A DNA stretch of 64,000 nt, from contig JAFEGM010000006.1 in NCBI GenBank assembly GCA_018240025.1, positions 69,278 through 133,277 on the forward strand, in the 5' to 3' direction. The stretch comes from Verrucomicrobiota bacterium (GTDB lineage: Bacteria; Verrucomicrobiota; Verrucomicrobiia; Chthoniobacterales; SZAS-18). Each line of letters opens with the position of its first letter. Positions within the stretch are counted from its first letter, which is position 1. The translations under genes and the position numbers were made by a program. The notes under the pieces were generated by a model, which did no database searches, was not told the DNA's origin, and saw only the letters and a program-made list of their open reading frames with translations. Positions 50,818 through 59,727 of this stretch are shown piece by piece.

Positions 50818-52176
50818 ATGCGCTCCTTCGACCTCGCCATCATCGGCTCCGGCTCCGGGGGGACCCGTGCCGCCGAACTCGCCGCCCGCCGCGGCGCCCG
50901 CGTCCTGCTGATCGAGAAAGATCTGCTCGGCGGGACCTGCCTGCATTCGGGCTGCGTGCCGCTCAGCCTGCTGGCCAAGAACGCGCGCCGCTGGCGTGAC
51001 TGGCGGAGCGATCCGCTGCAGCAGATCGAGGAACCCGCGGATCTCCTGGCCGATTGGATGAGCGCCACGCGGCGGCGCATCGCGCGCGAATCGACCCTCA
51101 TCTACGACCGCCTGCGTGCTCTCGGCGTGACCATGGAGGGCGGGCAGGGGAGGCTCGACCCGAACGGCGGTCTGGTCCTCGAGCGGGCCATCGGCGTGCG
51201 CGAAGCGATCCACGCGCGGCGCATCATCATCGCCACCGGCGCCCGGCCCAGCGTGGCGCGTTTTCCGGGACAGGTCGATGTGCGCGGCATGCTGCATTCG
51301 TGTGAGCGGCCGAAGGAACTCATCATCGTGGGCGGCGGCCACATCGGCTGCGAATTCGCCGGCATTTTCAATGCGCTGGGGACGCACGTGGTCATCCTCG
51401 AGCGGAGCAAGCTCCTGCTGCCCGAACTCGATCCCGAAGCGGGCGAGCACCTGCTGGCCATCTTCCGTTCCCGAGGCATCGAGGTCCGCTGCGGAGTCGA
51501 GGCCGGCGAGGAACTGGCCCAGGCCGAGGGTCGCACCGCCGAGCGCGCGGTGCTTTGGGCCACCGGCCGCATCCCTAATCTGGAGGATCTCGGTCTGGCC
51601 GGCGCGGGCGTGTCGGTGGCGGGCGGCTGCATCGTGGTCGACGAGCACCTGCAGACTTCGCGCGACGGCGTCTACGCCATTGGCGATGTGACCGCGCTCG
51701 ACGGACTGGCCACCGGCGCGCGCGCGCAGGCGCAGGTGGCGGTCGAGAATGCGCTCGGCGGCAAGGCCCGCTACGAGCCGAGCCGCATCGCGCGTTGTTA
51801 CTGGACGCAGCCCGCGGTCGCCAGCGTAGGACTCTCCGAGGCCCAGGCGATCGCCTCGGGTCACTCCGTGCGCGTCGGCCGGGCCATCCCACGCCTGCGG
51901 TCCTCGCGCCGCGGCGAGAGCGACGATCAGGCGATCAGTTTCGCGAAGCTCGTTTCCGATGCGCGCACGGGCCTGCTGCTCGGCGGCCTGCTCATTGGCG
52001 AGCACGCCGGCGACCTGATCAACGTGCTCTCGATGGCCCTCCGCTTCGGGGCCTCGGCCGACGATCTCTGCACCAATCTCGTCTCGCCCGCGCTGGCGGA
52101 TGCCCTGGCCGAATGCCAGGCGCCTACGGGCGGACGCGACCCGAAAACGAAACCGATGCCTGTGGGCGGGGCTTGA
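50818..52176 (+). CDS. Pyridine nucleotide-disulfide oxidoreductase lacking the His/Glu dyad
   Basis: 452 aa. FAD fold IIGSGSGGTRAAELAA; redox disulfide Cys41/Cys46 (GGTCLHSGCVP); NAD(P) fold IIVGGGHIGCEFAGIF; second FAD motif YAIGDVTALDGLATGA. It looks like dihydrolipoamide dehydrogenase or mercuric reductase. The C-terminal HPTLSE-type motif, which supplies the catalytic His/Glu across the dimer, reads SPALAD here (Ser423). The substrate therefore probably differs from lipoamide. The gene stands between a Usp gene and a PocR-AraC regulator, which suggests a redox-stress function. Confidence 0.9.
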   Translation: MRSFDLAIIGSGSGGTRAAELAARRGARVLLIEKDLLGGTCLHSGCVPLSLLAKNARRWRDWRSDPLQQIEEPADLLADWMSATRRRIARESTLIYDRLRALGVTMEGGQGRLDPNGGLVLERAIGVREAIHARRIIIATGARPSVARFPGQVDVRGMLHSCERPKELIIVGGGHIGCEFAGIFNALGTHVVILERSKLLLPELDPEAGEHLLAIFRSRGIEVRCGVEAGEELAQAEGRTAERAVLWATGRIPNLEDLGLAGAGVSVAGGCIVVDEHLQTSRDGVYAIGDVTALDGLATGARAQAQVAVENALGGKARYEPSRIARCYWTQPAVASVGLSEAQAIASGHSVRVGRAIPRLRSSRRGESDDQAISFAKLVSDARTGLLLGGLLIGEHAGDLINVLSMALRFGASADDLCTNLVSPALADALAECQAPTGGRDPKTKPMPVGGA

Positions 52177-52214
52177 GCTCGGCCGCAAAGAACCTTTCAC
52201 CATCTCCCTAACCT

Positions 52215-52231
52215 CTAGGGATTTTCCCTAG
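52215..52231. promoter_or_regulatory. Perfect inverted repeat CTAGGG-ATTTT-CCCTAG
   Basis: Six-bp arms around a 5-bp AT loop, 39 bp after the reductase stop and about 90 bp before the PocR-AraC gene. It could be an operator for the regulator or a weak terminator; sequence alone does not decide. Confidence 0.4.
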
Positions 52232-52319
52232 CCTCCCTCGGTGAGCAGCCCATTCAGCTACCGACACCCTCCCAATTTCGCCGCGGCTCGCGATCCCTTA
52301 TTCAAGAGGTATCAAAGCC

Positions 52320-53201
52320 ATGAACGAAAACGCCACCCTCGTCGCCAGTCTGGCCCGCTCGGACCTCTACCGCAGTTTCAGCACTGCGTACAACGAAGCC
52401 ACCGGCTTGCCGCTGGCGATCCGCCCCGTCGAATGCTGGCAGGCGCCGATGCACGGCCAGCGCAAGGAAAGCGCCTTCTGTGCGCTCATGGCCACCCGCA
52501 GCGGCACCTGTGCCGCCTGTCTGCAGGCCCAGGAGCGACTGACCAAGGCGGCCATGGAACGGCCCGCCACCAACGTCTGCCAGCGCGGCCTCTCGGAGGG
52601 CGCGGCCCCCATCCGGCTGGGCGAGAAGACGATCGGCTTCCTCCAAACCGGTCAGGTGCGGCGCAACAAACCGACCGAAGAGCAGTTTCAGCGCGTGCTG
52701 TCGCAGGTCCGCGCGGCCGGGTTGGAAACGCCCGAGGCCGAGCTGCGCAGCAGCTATTTCCAGGTTCCGATCATGCCGCCGCGCCAGCTGGAATCGGCCG
52801 TGCAGCTGCTCGACATCTTCGCCCGCCATCTCGCGCTCAAGCTGAACGAGATGATGCTGCAGGCCGCCAGCACCGAGCCGCCGCTGGTGGTGCGGGCGCG
52901 GCAATACATCCGCGAGCATCTGACCGAACCGCTCACGCTCGACGCCGTGGCCAAGGCCATCCACACCAGCAAGTTCAACCTCTGCAAGGTCTTCAAAAAG
53001 GCCACCGGCCAGACCTTCACTGAATATGTCGCCCGCCTGCGCACCGAGGAAGCCAAGACGCGCCTGGCCGACCGCCAGCGGCGGGTCAGCGAAGTGGCCT
53101 ACGACGTCGGCTTCCAGTCGCTCACCCATTTCAATCGGGTCTTTCGCGAGCTTGTCGGTCTGTCGCCTTCGGGCTATCGCGAGCAATGCGGCCGCGCCTG
53201 A
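52320..53201 (+). CDS. PocR-domain AraC-family transcriptional regulator
   Basis: 293 aa. N-terminal PocR sensory domain (about 10-150): FSTAYNEATGLPLAI, ESAFCALM, GTCAACLQAQE, PIRLGEKTIGFLQTGQV. PocR domains bind small hydrocarbon-like ligands or act as redox sensors. C-terminal AraC HTH (about 195-290) with IHTSKFNLCKVFKKATGQTF and VAYDVGFQSLTHFNRVF. The Shine-Dalgarno AAGAGGT is well placed before the ATG at 52320. It lies 22 bp before the histidine kinase gene, so they probably form one operon. Confidence 0.92.
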   Translation: MNENATLVASLARSDLYRSFSTAYNEATGLPLAIRPVECWQAPMHGQRKESAFCALMATRSGTCAACLQAQERLTKAAMERPATNVCQRGLSEGAAPIRLGEKTIGFLQTGQVRRNKPTEEQFQRVLSQVRAAGLETPEAELRSSYFQVPIMPPRQLESAVQLLDIFARHLALKLNEMMLQAASTEPPLVVRARQYIREHLTEPLTLDAVAKAIHTSKFNLCKVFKKATGQTFTEYVARLRTEEAKTRLADRQRRVSEVAYDVGFQSLTHFNRVFRELVGLSPSGYREQCGRA

Positions 53202-53223
53202 CCGGCGTCCGGCCGATCCGCCC

Positions 53224-54312
53224 ATGAGCCGTCGCCCCGCCAGCCGCGCCCTTCCGCCGGAAACGGATTCGGCTGCGCTGCTGCGGGAGCTGTCGGACAT
53301 CAAGGCGGCCATCGATGCGCATTCCATCGTGGCCATCACGGATGCCGCCGGACGCATCACCTACGCCAACGACAAGTTCTGCGAGATTTCCAAGTACACC
53401 CGCGAGGAGCTGCTCGGGCAGGATCATCGCCTGATCAATTCGGGCCATCACTCGAAGGAGTTCTTCCGCGAGCTCTGGGGCACCATCGGCCGGGGCGAGA
53501 TCTGGCAGGGCGAGGTGCGCAATCGGGCCAAGGACGGCAGCGTTTATTGGGTCGACACCACCATCTTCCCGTTCGTCGGCCAGGATGGGAAGCCGACGCA
53601 GTACGTCGCCATCCGTACCGACATCACCACGCGCAAGCAGGACGAGGAGCAGCTGGCCGAGATGGAGCGCGGCCGGCAGCGGCTCGAGCAGGAGCTGCGC
53701 GAGATCGGCTTCCGCGAGCAGCGGCGCATCGGGCAGGATCTGCATGACGGCCTGGGCCAGCATCTGACGGCGCTCGAGCTGATGTGCGAGGCGCTGCGCA
53801 GTGATCTCGAGGGGAGTCATCCGGAGGCAGCCGCGCAGGCCCGGCAGATCGGGCTCTTCCTGCGCGAAGCCATCTCCCAGACCCGCGCCCTGGCTCGCGG
53901 GCTGGCACCGTTCCGACTGAAGGCCGGCGGGCTGGTGGCGGCCTTGGAGGAACTGGCCGAGATGACCTCGGCCGCTGGAGTCGCGCGTTGCCGGGTGAAC
54001 ACGAGGGTCAAGGTGCAGCTCTCCGATGAGGTCGCGATCCAGCTCTTCCGCATCGCCCAGGAGGCCGTGAACAACGCGGTCAAGCACAGCCAGGCGCGCG
54101 AGATCACCATCAACCTGACCCGCACCGACGGCGCGCTGCGACTGGAGATTCTCGACGACGGCAGCGGCTTCCGCGCGGCCCGCAAGGCGGCCCGCGGCCA
54201 GGGGCTCGAGATCATGCGCCACCGCGCCAGTTCCGTGGGCGCCGATTTCGAAATCTCCTCCCGTCGCGGCCACGGCTCCTGCGTCGCCTGTACTCTCCCA
54301 CTCCCGCCATGA
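53224..54312 (+). CDS. PAS-domain sensor histidine kinase, NarX/LiaS type
   Basis: 362 aa, no membrane helix. PAS domain about 30-140 (IVAITDAAGRITYANDKFCE, and WVDTTIFPFVGQDGKPTQYV). HisKA_3 dimerisation domain with phospho-acceptor His174 in RRIGQDLHDGLGQHL. HATPase_c with AQEAVNNAVKH N-box and LEILDDGSGF. Being soluble, it likely reads an intracellular signal such as redox or a ligand. Its stop overlaps the next gene's ATG by 4 bp, giving a cognate pair with the NarL-type regulator. Confidence 0.95.
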   Translation: MSRRPASRALPPETDSAALLRELSDIKAAIDAHSIVAITDAAGRITYANDKFCEISKYTREELLGQDHRLINSGHHSKEFFRELWGTIGRGEIWQGEVRNRAKDGSVYWVDTTIFPFVGQDGKPTQYVAIRTDITTRKQDEEQLAEMERGRQRLEQELREIGFREQRRIGQDLHDGLGQHLTALELMCEALRSDLEGSHPEAAAQARQIGLFLREAISQTRALARGLAPFRLKAGGLVAALEELAEMTSAAGVARCRVNTRVKVQLSDEVAIQLFRIAQEAVNNAVKHSQAREITINLTRTDGALRLEILDDGSGFRAARKAARGQGLEIMRHRASSVGADFEISSRRGHGSCVACTLPLPP

Positions 54313-55022
54313 GAAATCTCGCTCCCGCTCCCGCCGCCCCGAAGAAGGCTCTGCGCCAGACCTCGCTTCCCACCAAGCGGCGTCTGGCGCTGGTCGACGA
54401 CCACCCGATGATGCGGGCCGGGCTCGCCCAGCTCATCAATCGCCAGCCCGATCTCGAAGTGGTCGGCGAGGCCGGCGATCCGGCGACCGCGCTCGCGCTG
54501 CTGGACCAGGCCGAATTCGACCTTTTGCTGACGGACATGACCATGCCCGGGCGGGGCGGTCTCGAGTTCATCAAGGACGTGGCCGCGACCCATCCCGGAC
54601 TGCCGATTCTGGTCGTCTCGATGCACGACGAAATGATCTACGCCGAACGCGCGCTCCGGGCCGGGGCCCGCGGCTACATCATGAAGGAGGCGGGCGGCGA
54701 GAAGTTCGTCGAGGCCATCCGCCACGTGCTCAACGGGCAGGTCTACGCCAGCGAACGCATGGCCGCCCGCATCCTGGCCGACCTTTCCGGCGCCCGGCCG
54801 CGCGGCTCGGGAGCGCCCATCGCGCGGCTTTCGGACCGCGAGTTCGAGGTCTTCCAGTTGATCGGCCGCGGCCTCGGCGTGCGCGAGATCGCGGACCAGC
54901 TACACCTCAGCCCGAAGACGGTCGATGTGCACCGCGCCAATCTGCGGCGGAAGCTCGAGCTGAAGGACCTGACCGCGCTCGTGCGCTACGCCGTTCGCTG
55001 GTTGGAGTCGGGCGGGACTTGA
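54309..55022 (+). CDS. NarL/FixJ-family response regulator
   Basis: 237 aa. Receiver domain with phospho-acceptor Asp76 (LLLTDMTMPGRGG), ALVDDHPMMRAG at its start, and Lys in IMKEAGG. C-terminal LuxR-type HTH (about 165-230): LSDREFEVFQLIGRGLGVREIA, LSPKTVDVHRANLRRKL. It forms a two-component system with the overlapping kinase gene and is expected to activate transcription by DNA binding. Targets unknown; neighbouring Usp genes are candidates. Confidence 0.95.
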   Translation: MRNLAPAPAAPKKALRQTSLPTKRRLALVDDHPMMRAGLAQLINRQPDLEVVGEAGDPATALALLDQAEFDLLLTDMTMPGRGGLEFIKDVAATHPGLPILVVSMHDEMIYAERALRAGARGYIMKEAGGEKFVEAIRHVLNGQVYASERMAARILADLSGARPRGSGAPIARLSDREFEVFQLIGRGLGVREIADQLHLSPKTVDVHRANLRRKLELKDLTALVRYAVRWLESGGT

Positions 55023-55110
55023 GGTGGGTGCCAAGGTTCGGGCAGTATCGGCCAAACCTCAGCCGCTCGCCTGCGCGTCCCGGCTCGAAGTTCTCACGGA
55101 ACCCCTACCC

Positions 55111-55635
55111 ATGAATGCTGAACCGACCCCCACCGCCGCTCCCGCCCCCGCCAAGCTGGCACTCGGCCGCATTCTGGCGCCGACCGATTTTTCGGAATGC
55201 GGCCGCAAGGCTGCGCTCTACGCGTTGCGCCTTGCCGAGCAGGCTGGCGCCCGGCTGACCCTCCTCCACGTGCTCGACCTGCCGGCGCAGGCCTACGGAA
55301 TGATCAGCACCGGCGACGGTTTCCTGAGCGGGGAGGAAATCGAGCAGTTCTACCGCGGCGCCCGTCGGCAGGCCGAGGCCCGGCTCGCCGCCGCCAAGGC
55401 CGAGCTGCCGGCCACGGGCGTGACGATCGAGACTGCGCTGGAGATCGGCCGACCGGCCGAGCACATCATCGAGCAGGCCGGCAAACTCCCGGCCGACCTC
55501 GTCGTGCTCGGCACGCATGGCTACTCCGGCTTGAAGCACCTGCTGCTCGGCAGCACGGCCGAGCGAGTCGTGCGGGGCGCCCCGTGCCCGGTGCTGGTCG
55601 TGCGCGAGCACGAGCGCGATTTCGTGGCCGACTGA
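55111..55635 (+). CDS. UspA universal stress protein, single domain
   Basis: 174 aa. Single Usp domain: ILAPTDFSECGRKAALYA, LTLLHVLD, and the nucleotide loop LGTHGYSGLKHLLLGSTAER with CPVLVV following. All ATP-binding glycines are present. It lies 88 bp after the response regulator, so it may be its target or part of its operon. Confidence 0.94.
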   Translation: MNAEPTPTAAPAPAKLALGRILAPTDFSECGRKAALYALRLAEQAGARLTLLHVLDLPAQAYGMISTGDGFLSGEEIEQFYRGARRQAEARLAAAKAELPATGVTIETALEIGRPAEHIIEQAGKLPADLVVLGTHGYSGLKHLLLGSTAERVVRGAPCPVLVVREHERDFVAD

Positions 55636-55734
55636 GGCCGAGTCGCGCCTTGAGCAAGTTTCGCGGGCCCGGGTAAGGGATTGGCCCTGCCCGCGGTTGC
55701 CCGGCCGGCCGGAGTGTCGTTGAGTGGCTGTTGC

Positions 55735-56817
55735 ATGTGGCGTCCCCGGCTCCGCTTCCTGGCTTTGTGGCTGGCGGGTTCGCTGCTGCTCGGAACGCTC
55801 CAGGCGATCTACTTCGGCTACGTGCCGGGCGCGCTGGATGTACCGGGCATCTCCGACTTCAACTTCCGCCGCATCTTCCTGGTTCAGACGATCCGTTACG
55901 CGGTCTGGCCGGTACTGCTGCCGCTGATGGCCGCCTTCGTGCGGGCCTATCCGCTCGGCCGCGACCTCGGCGGGAGCATCGGTACGATGGCCTGGTACGC
56001 CTTCAGCCTGCCGCTGTGGAGTTCGGCGCACGGCGCACTGATGGTGCTCTGCGACTACCCGGCCGGGCTGACCATGCCGACTCGGACGTTCTACGAGAAC
56101 TGGCTGAACGTGATGGCCGGTCCGCTGGTGCAAAACACCGCGGTGGGCGCGCTGCTGCTGCTGATGCTGGCCACGCTCGACTACCAGCGCCGCTTGCGGG
56201 CGCAGGACCGGGCCGAGGAAGAACTGCGCACCCAGGCGGCCCAGGCCCAGCTCGCCGCCACGCTCAGCCGTGCGCAGCCGACGGTCTTCTTTCCGGCGCT
56301 GCAGGGGCTGAGTGCGCTCATCCCGCGCGACCCGGATCGAGCGGTCGAGATGGTGGACCGATTGGGGGAGTTCTTGCGTCTGTCCCTGCAGAGTTCCAAC
56401 CGCGCAGCGGTCGAACTGCGGGAGGAAATCGACCTGCTCAAGCGTCTGCTTGCGGTCGAGGAAATCCGCCTCGGCCAGAGCGCCGCGGTGGAGTTCGACG
56501 TCGCTCCCTCGGCCCGCGAGTGTCTCCTGCCCGGCCATGTGCTCGTGCCGGTCGTGGCCCAGATGCTGCGCCACGAGGCCGCCCTGCCGCTGGTGCTGCG
56601 AGCCGAGAGCCTGGCCGACGGCGGTGGCCTGCTGACCCTCCGCTGCGGCGCGCGGGTAGAACTTGATTTCCTGCCCGTCGATGGCTTGACCTTGCGGGTG
56701 GAGCACGACGAGGACGGAACGACGCTGTTCGTGCGGCTCTCGCCCGGCGTGCGGTCGTCCGATGAAGCCGAGCCCGAACCTCTCGCACCCGCGGGTGCCA
56801 CGCTTCAGCCTGCATGA
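55735..56817 (+). CDS. Degenerate LytS-type sensor (phospho-acceptor His lost)
   Basis: 360 aa. Four or more N-terminal membrane helices (about 1-165), then a coiled coil and a His_kinase-like region. At the site where the next gene has LQPHFLFNSLHAVTSLI, this protein has AQPTVFFPALQGLSALI; the acceptor His is Thr183 and the Asn is also lost. The ATPase N-box is absent too (VVAQMLRHEAALPL). It is therefore predicted to be inactive as a kinase and may act as a sensor partner for the intact LytS-like gene, which it overlaps by 4 bp. ATG at 55735 preferred over TTG at 55681. Confidence 0.87.
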   Translation: MWRPRLRFLALWLAGSLLLGTLQAIYFGYVPGALDVPGISDFNFRRIFLVQTIRYAVWPVLLPLMAAFVRAYPLGRDLGGSIGTMAWYAFSLPLWSSAHGALMVLCDYPAGLTMPTRTFYENWLNVMAGPLVQNTAVGALLLLMLATLDYQRRLRAQDRAEEELRTQAAQAQLAATLSRAQPTVFFPALQGLSALIPRDPDRAVEMVDRLGEFLRLSLQSSNRAAVELREEIDLLKRLLAVEEIRLGQSAAVEFDVAPSARECLLPGHVLVPVVAQMLRHEAALPLVLRAESLADGGGLLTLRCGARVELDFLPVDGLTLRVEHDEDGTTLFVRLSPGVRSSDEAEPEPLAPAGATLQPA

Positions 56818-58004
56818 ACGATCGTCGGCCGCTCTCGTTGCTGTTCCGCCCCCGTGCGATCGTGCTGCTCGTCCTGGGCTGTGTCCTTTGCGGCACCCTG
56901 CACGCGCTGCACGTGCGCTTCGGCTATCTGCTCTACTCGCCGGCCTACTTCCCGGCCATGGACAACATGGAGCCGCTCTGGAAGATCATCGTCTGGTTCA
57001 TCTGGCGTTATGGCATGCTGGTCGCCATGCTCCCGCTTTTCGCCGGGTTGGTGCGGCGCTATCCCCCCGGCGGCGACTGGCGCAGCAATGTGCGCGTCGC
57101 GGTGCTTTACGTGGCGGTCTCGCCGCTGCTCGCCAGCCTGAGCCTGATCCTGGGCGCGCTCATCTTCCACCTGCCGCCTTTCCAGTCGCGCGAACTCATG
57201 TCGCTCGACAACACGGCCCGTGAATTGCTCGGCGCACTGTGGTTTCAGCATTTCTTTTTCTGCAATGTGGTCCTGGCGGTGCTGGCGGTCGGGATGTTCC
57301 AGGAGCAGCTGCGCGAGCGCGAGCGCCGGACGGCGGCCCTCCGCACGCAGACGGTCGAGGCGCGGCTGCAGGCGCTGCAGCATCAGCTGCAGCCGCATTT
57401 TCTCTTCAACTCGTTGCACGCGGTGACTTCGCTGATCGGCCACCGGCCCGACCAGGCGACGGAAATGGTCGGCCGGATCTCGGAGTTTCTGCAACTGGTG
57501 CTCGACCGCGGGCAGGCCGTGCAGGGACCGCTGTCGGCCGAACTGACGCTGCTGGACCGTTACCTGGCGATCGAATCGGTTCGCTTCTCCGACCGCCTGC
57601 GCGTCGAGCAGCGCATCGACCCCGCAGCGCGCGATTGCCTGGTGCCGACCCTCCTGTTGCAGCCGCTGGCGGAAAATGCCATCCGCCATGGCATCTCACG
57701 TCGGGCCGAGCCGGGCACCCTGCGCGTCAGCGCTCAACTGGTCGGAGAGCGGTTGCTGCTGGAGGTCGAGGACGACGGCCCCGGCCCCGCCGGCAGTCCG
57801 GCGGGCGGCGGCGGCACCGGTCTGCACAACACGCGCGAGCGGCTGGCTGCCTGGTGCGGCGCGGAACGTTTCGAACTGGCCCTCAAGTCGGGCCGCGGCG
57901 GCGGCACCTGCGTCAGCATCGTCCTGCCCGCGCGCCGGCAGTCCGCGCCGGAGCCGGGCTTCCCGGCGTCCGCCGAGCCGGCGCTGGAACCCGCCTACGC
58001 ATGA
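56814..58004 (+). CDS. LytS/YpdA-type sensor histidine kinase
   Basis: 396 aa. Four to five N-terminal membrane helices, then the His_kinase domain with phospho-acceptor His195 (LQPHFLFNSLHAV), N-box LQPLAENAIRHGI and G-box LEVEDDGPGPAGSP...GTGLHNTRERL. All required motifs are intact. It is flanked by the degenerate paralogue (4-bp overlap) and by the LytTR regulator (4-bp overlap). The signal is unknown; related systems sense pyruvate or cell-wall status. Confidence 0.94.
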   Translation: MNDRRPLSLLFRPRAIVLLVLGCVLCGTLHALHVRFGYLLYSPAYFPAMDNMEPLWKIIVWFIWRYGMLVAMLPLFAGLVRRYPPGGDWRSNVRVAVLYVAVSPLLASLSLILGALIFHLPPFQSRELMSLDNTARELLGALWFQHFFFCNVVLAVLAVGMFQEQLRERERRTAALRTQTVEARLQALQHQLQPHFLFNSLHAVTSLIGHRPDQATEMVGRISEFLQLVLDRGQAVQGPLSAELTLLDRYLAIESVRFSDRLRVEQRIDPAARDCLVPTLLLQPLAENAIRHGISRRAEPGTLRVSAQLVGERLLLEVEDDGPGPAGSPAGGGGTGLHNTRERLAAWCGAERFELALKSGRGGGTCVSIVLPARRQSAPEPGFPASAEPALEPAYA

Positions 58005-58780
58005 GCACCGCCTCCTCCAGCCTGCGCGTGGTGCTGGCGGACGACGAACCGCCGGCGCGCGATTTCCTCGAACGTCTGCTCGCGGCCGAGGCCGATGTCA
58101 CGCTGCTGCGCTCGTGCCGGCACGGGGAGGAAGCGGTGGAGGCCGTGCGCGAGCTGCGGCCGGATCTGCTCTTCCTCGATGTGCAGATGCCGCGGCTCGA
58201 CGGCTTCGAGGTGCTGGAGCAACTGGGCGCGGATCTGCCGCCCGGCATCATCTTCGTCACCGCCTTCGACCAGCACGCGCTGCGGGCTTTTGAGTACCAC
58301 GCGCTCGACTACCTGCTGAAACCCTTCGGCGCGAGTCGCTTCCAGCGCGCCCTGGCCCGGGCTCGCGAGATCCTCGGCACGCCGGCTCGTCGTGAGGAAC
58401 ACGCGCAGAGCGTGCAGAACCTCGTCAGCAATTCCCCGCACCGCTCGCCCTACCTGCAGCGCTTCCTCCTCAAGAGCGCCGGCCGCATTCACTTCAAGCG
58501 GGTCAGCGAGCTCGACTGGGCGGAGTCGGAAGGCAACTACGTCCGCCTGCACTTCGGCAGCGAAGCGCATTTGCAGCGCGAGAAGCTGAGCGCGCTGGAG
58601 GCGATGCTCGACCCGGCCAGCTTCGCGCGGCCGCACCGCTCCATCCTGGTCAACATCGACCGCATCAAGGAATTGCGGCAGGTCTTCCACGGCGACTACC
58701 TCGTGATCCTCCGCAATGGCGTGGAGGTCCCGCTGGGGAAGCCATACCGCGAGCGCTTCCTCGCCCAGGTGACCGGGTGA
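58001..58780 (+). CDS. LytTR-family response regulator
   Basis: 259 aa. Receiver domain with Asp60 (LLFLDVQMPRLDG), acidic ADDEPPARDFLE start, and Lys in YLLKPFGASRF. C-terminal LytTR DNA-binding domain (about 155-255): RIHFKRVSELDWAESEGNYV, FARPHRSILVNIDRIKELR, PLGKPYRERF. It is the cognate regulator of the overlapping LytS-like kinase. The TGA stop lies inside the first unit of a 7-bp tandem repeat (GGTGAGA). Confidence 0.95.
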   Translation: MSTASSSLRVVLADDEPPARDFLERLLAAEADVTLLRSCRHGEEAVEAVRELRPDLLFLDVQMPRLDGFEVLEQLGADLPPGIIFVTAFDQHALRAFEYHALDYLLKPFGASRFQRALARAREILGTPARREEHAQSVQNLVSNSPHRSPYLQRFLLKSAGRIHFKRVSELDWAESEGNYVRLHFGSEAHLQREKLSALEAMLDPASFARPHRSILVNIDRIKELRQVFHGDYLVILRNGVEVPLGKPYRERFLAQVTG

Positions 58781-58813
58781 GAGGTGAGAGTTGAGAGGTG
58801 AGAGGTGGTGAGG
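58776..58813. repeat. GGTGAGA heptamer tract carrying the stop codon
   Basis: GGTGAGA, GGTGAGA, GTTGAGA, GGTGAGA in tandem, starting two bases before the LytTR gene's TGA. Followed by a 235-bp spacer with palindromes GCTCCAGCTTGCTGGAGC and GGCAGCTTGCTGCC and no supported gene. Confidence 0.9.
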
Positions 58814-59049
58814 CGAACGGCACGTCGTGGAGTGCTCCAGCTTGCTGGAGCCGTCGGTCAGGCAGCTTGCTGCCGTCGAACTGCGCGGGAGGCAGCTGTG
58901 ATCACGACGAGTGCCGGCGCGAGTCGCGTCCGCGTCGAGTGCGAGTCAGTCCCAGTGGCCCCCCGAGGTCTGGAACTCCGCTTCTGCGTTCCGCCCAGGC
59001 CCACTGACACTGGCTCTTTTGCCGTTCGACCGTGGGCGCGGCGTGCGCG

Positions 59050-59571
59050 CTACTTCGCCACCAGCGCCCCGATCCCGTGGATTTTCCAGCCTTCCGGGAA
59101 ACGCAGCAGCGTGACCTCCACCGGAGCATCCATGCCGCGTTCCCAATTCATCGTCACCGTCGCCTTCGAACCACTCACGCGCGCGGCTTTCACGATCATC
59201 CCGCCGTCGTCCGGGAAATCCTGCGCGTTGATGATCGGATCGGCCTCCCAGCCGCCCATTTCGGAGCGCTTCGCCTTGGCGTCGGCCGTAGCGAAGACGC
59301 GCTTGAACTGCGCCGAGACGTCCGGCCGGGCGGCCACCCAGGCGGCCAGACCGGGCTTCTTGCCCTTGCCGCGGAGGAAGCGATTCACGTAGTCGCTGTA
59401 GAAGCCGCGCGCGACCGAGCCTGCAGCCGCGGCTTCGTCGGTGGAAGGCGCGGTCGCCGGCGTTCCCGGCGCTGCGGCCGACGGATTCTTGAAGGCCTCC
59501 TTGTCCTGGGCGGAAACGGAGAGGGCGAGCGAGAGCGCGGCGAGCGCGACGAGAGAAAGCGGGCGATTCAT
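59050..59571 (-). CDS. Exported protein of unknown function, 173 aa
   Basis: 173 aa. Signal peptide MNRPLSLVALAALSLALSVSAQ. After an Ala/Pro-rich linker, residues about 50-173 form an alpha/beta domain (FYSDYVNRFLRGKGKKP, DPIINAQDFPDDGG, VTMNWERGMDAPVEVTLLRF, GWKIHGIGA) that resembles DUF3828-type secreted domains. Function unknown. It is divergent from the malonyl-CoA decarboxylase gene. Confidence 0.78.
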   Translation of the reverse strand: MNRPLSLVALAALSLALSVSAQDKEAFKNPSAAAPGTPATAPSTDEAAAAGSVARGFYSDYVNRFLRGKGKKPGLAAWVAARPDVSAQFKRVFATADAKAKRSEMGGWEADPIINAQDFPDDGGMIVKAARVSGSKATVTMNWERGMDAPVEVTLLRFPEGWKIHGIGALVAK

Positions 59572-59727
59572 GGCGGGGGGCAGACGCGAAAGGTCGACGG
59601 AAATTCCGCCAGCTTCGACCGGGTTCGCAACTCCTCAATCCGCGCGTCCGCCCCGGGCGCCGGGCGAATGACAGTCATCAGGAAACGTTGTTTCCCTCGG
59701 GGCGGAGGCCTGCGGCAGAATCGGCCC

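Noticed and set aside
49637-58780. Genomic island or prophage boundary
   Set aside because: Codon use and GC match the surroundings; no integrase, att repeat or phage gene is visible.
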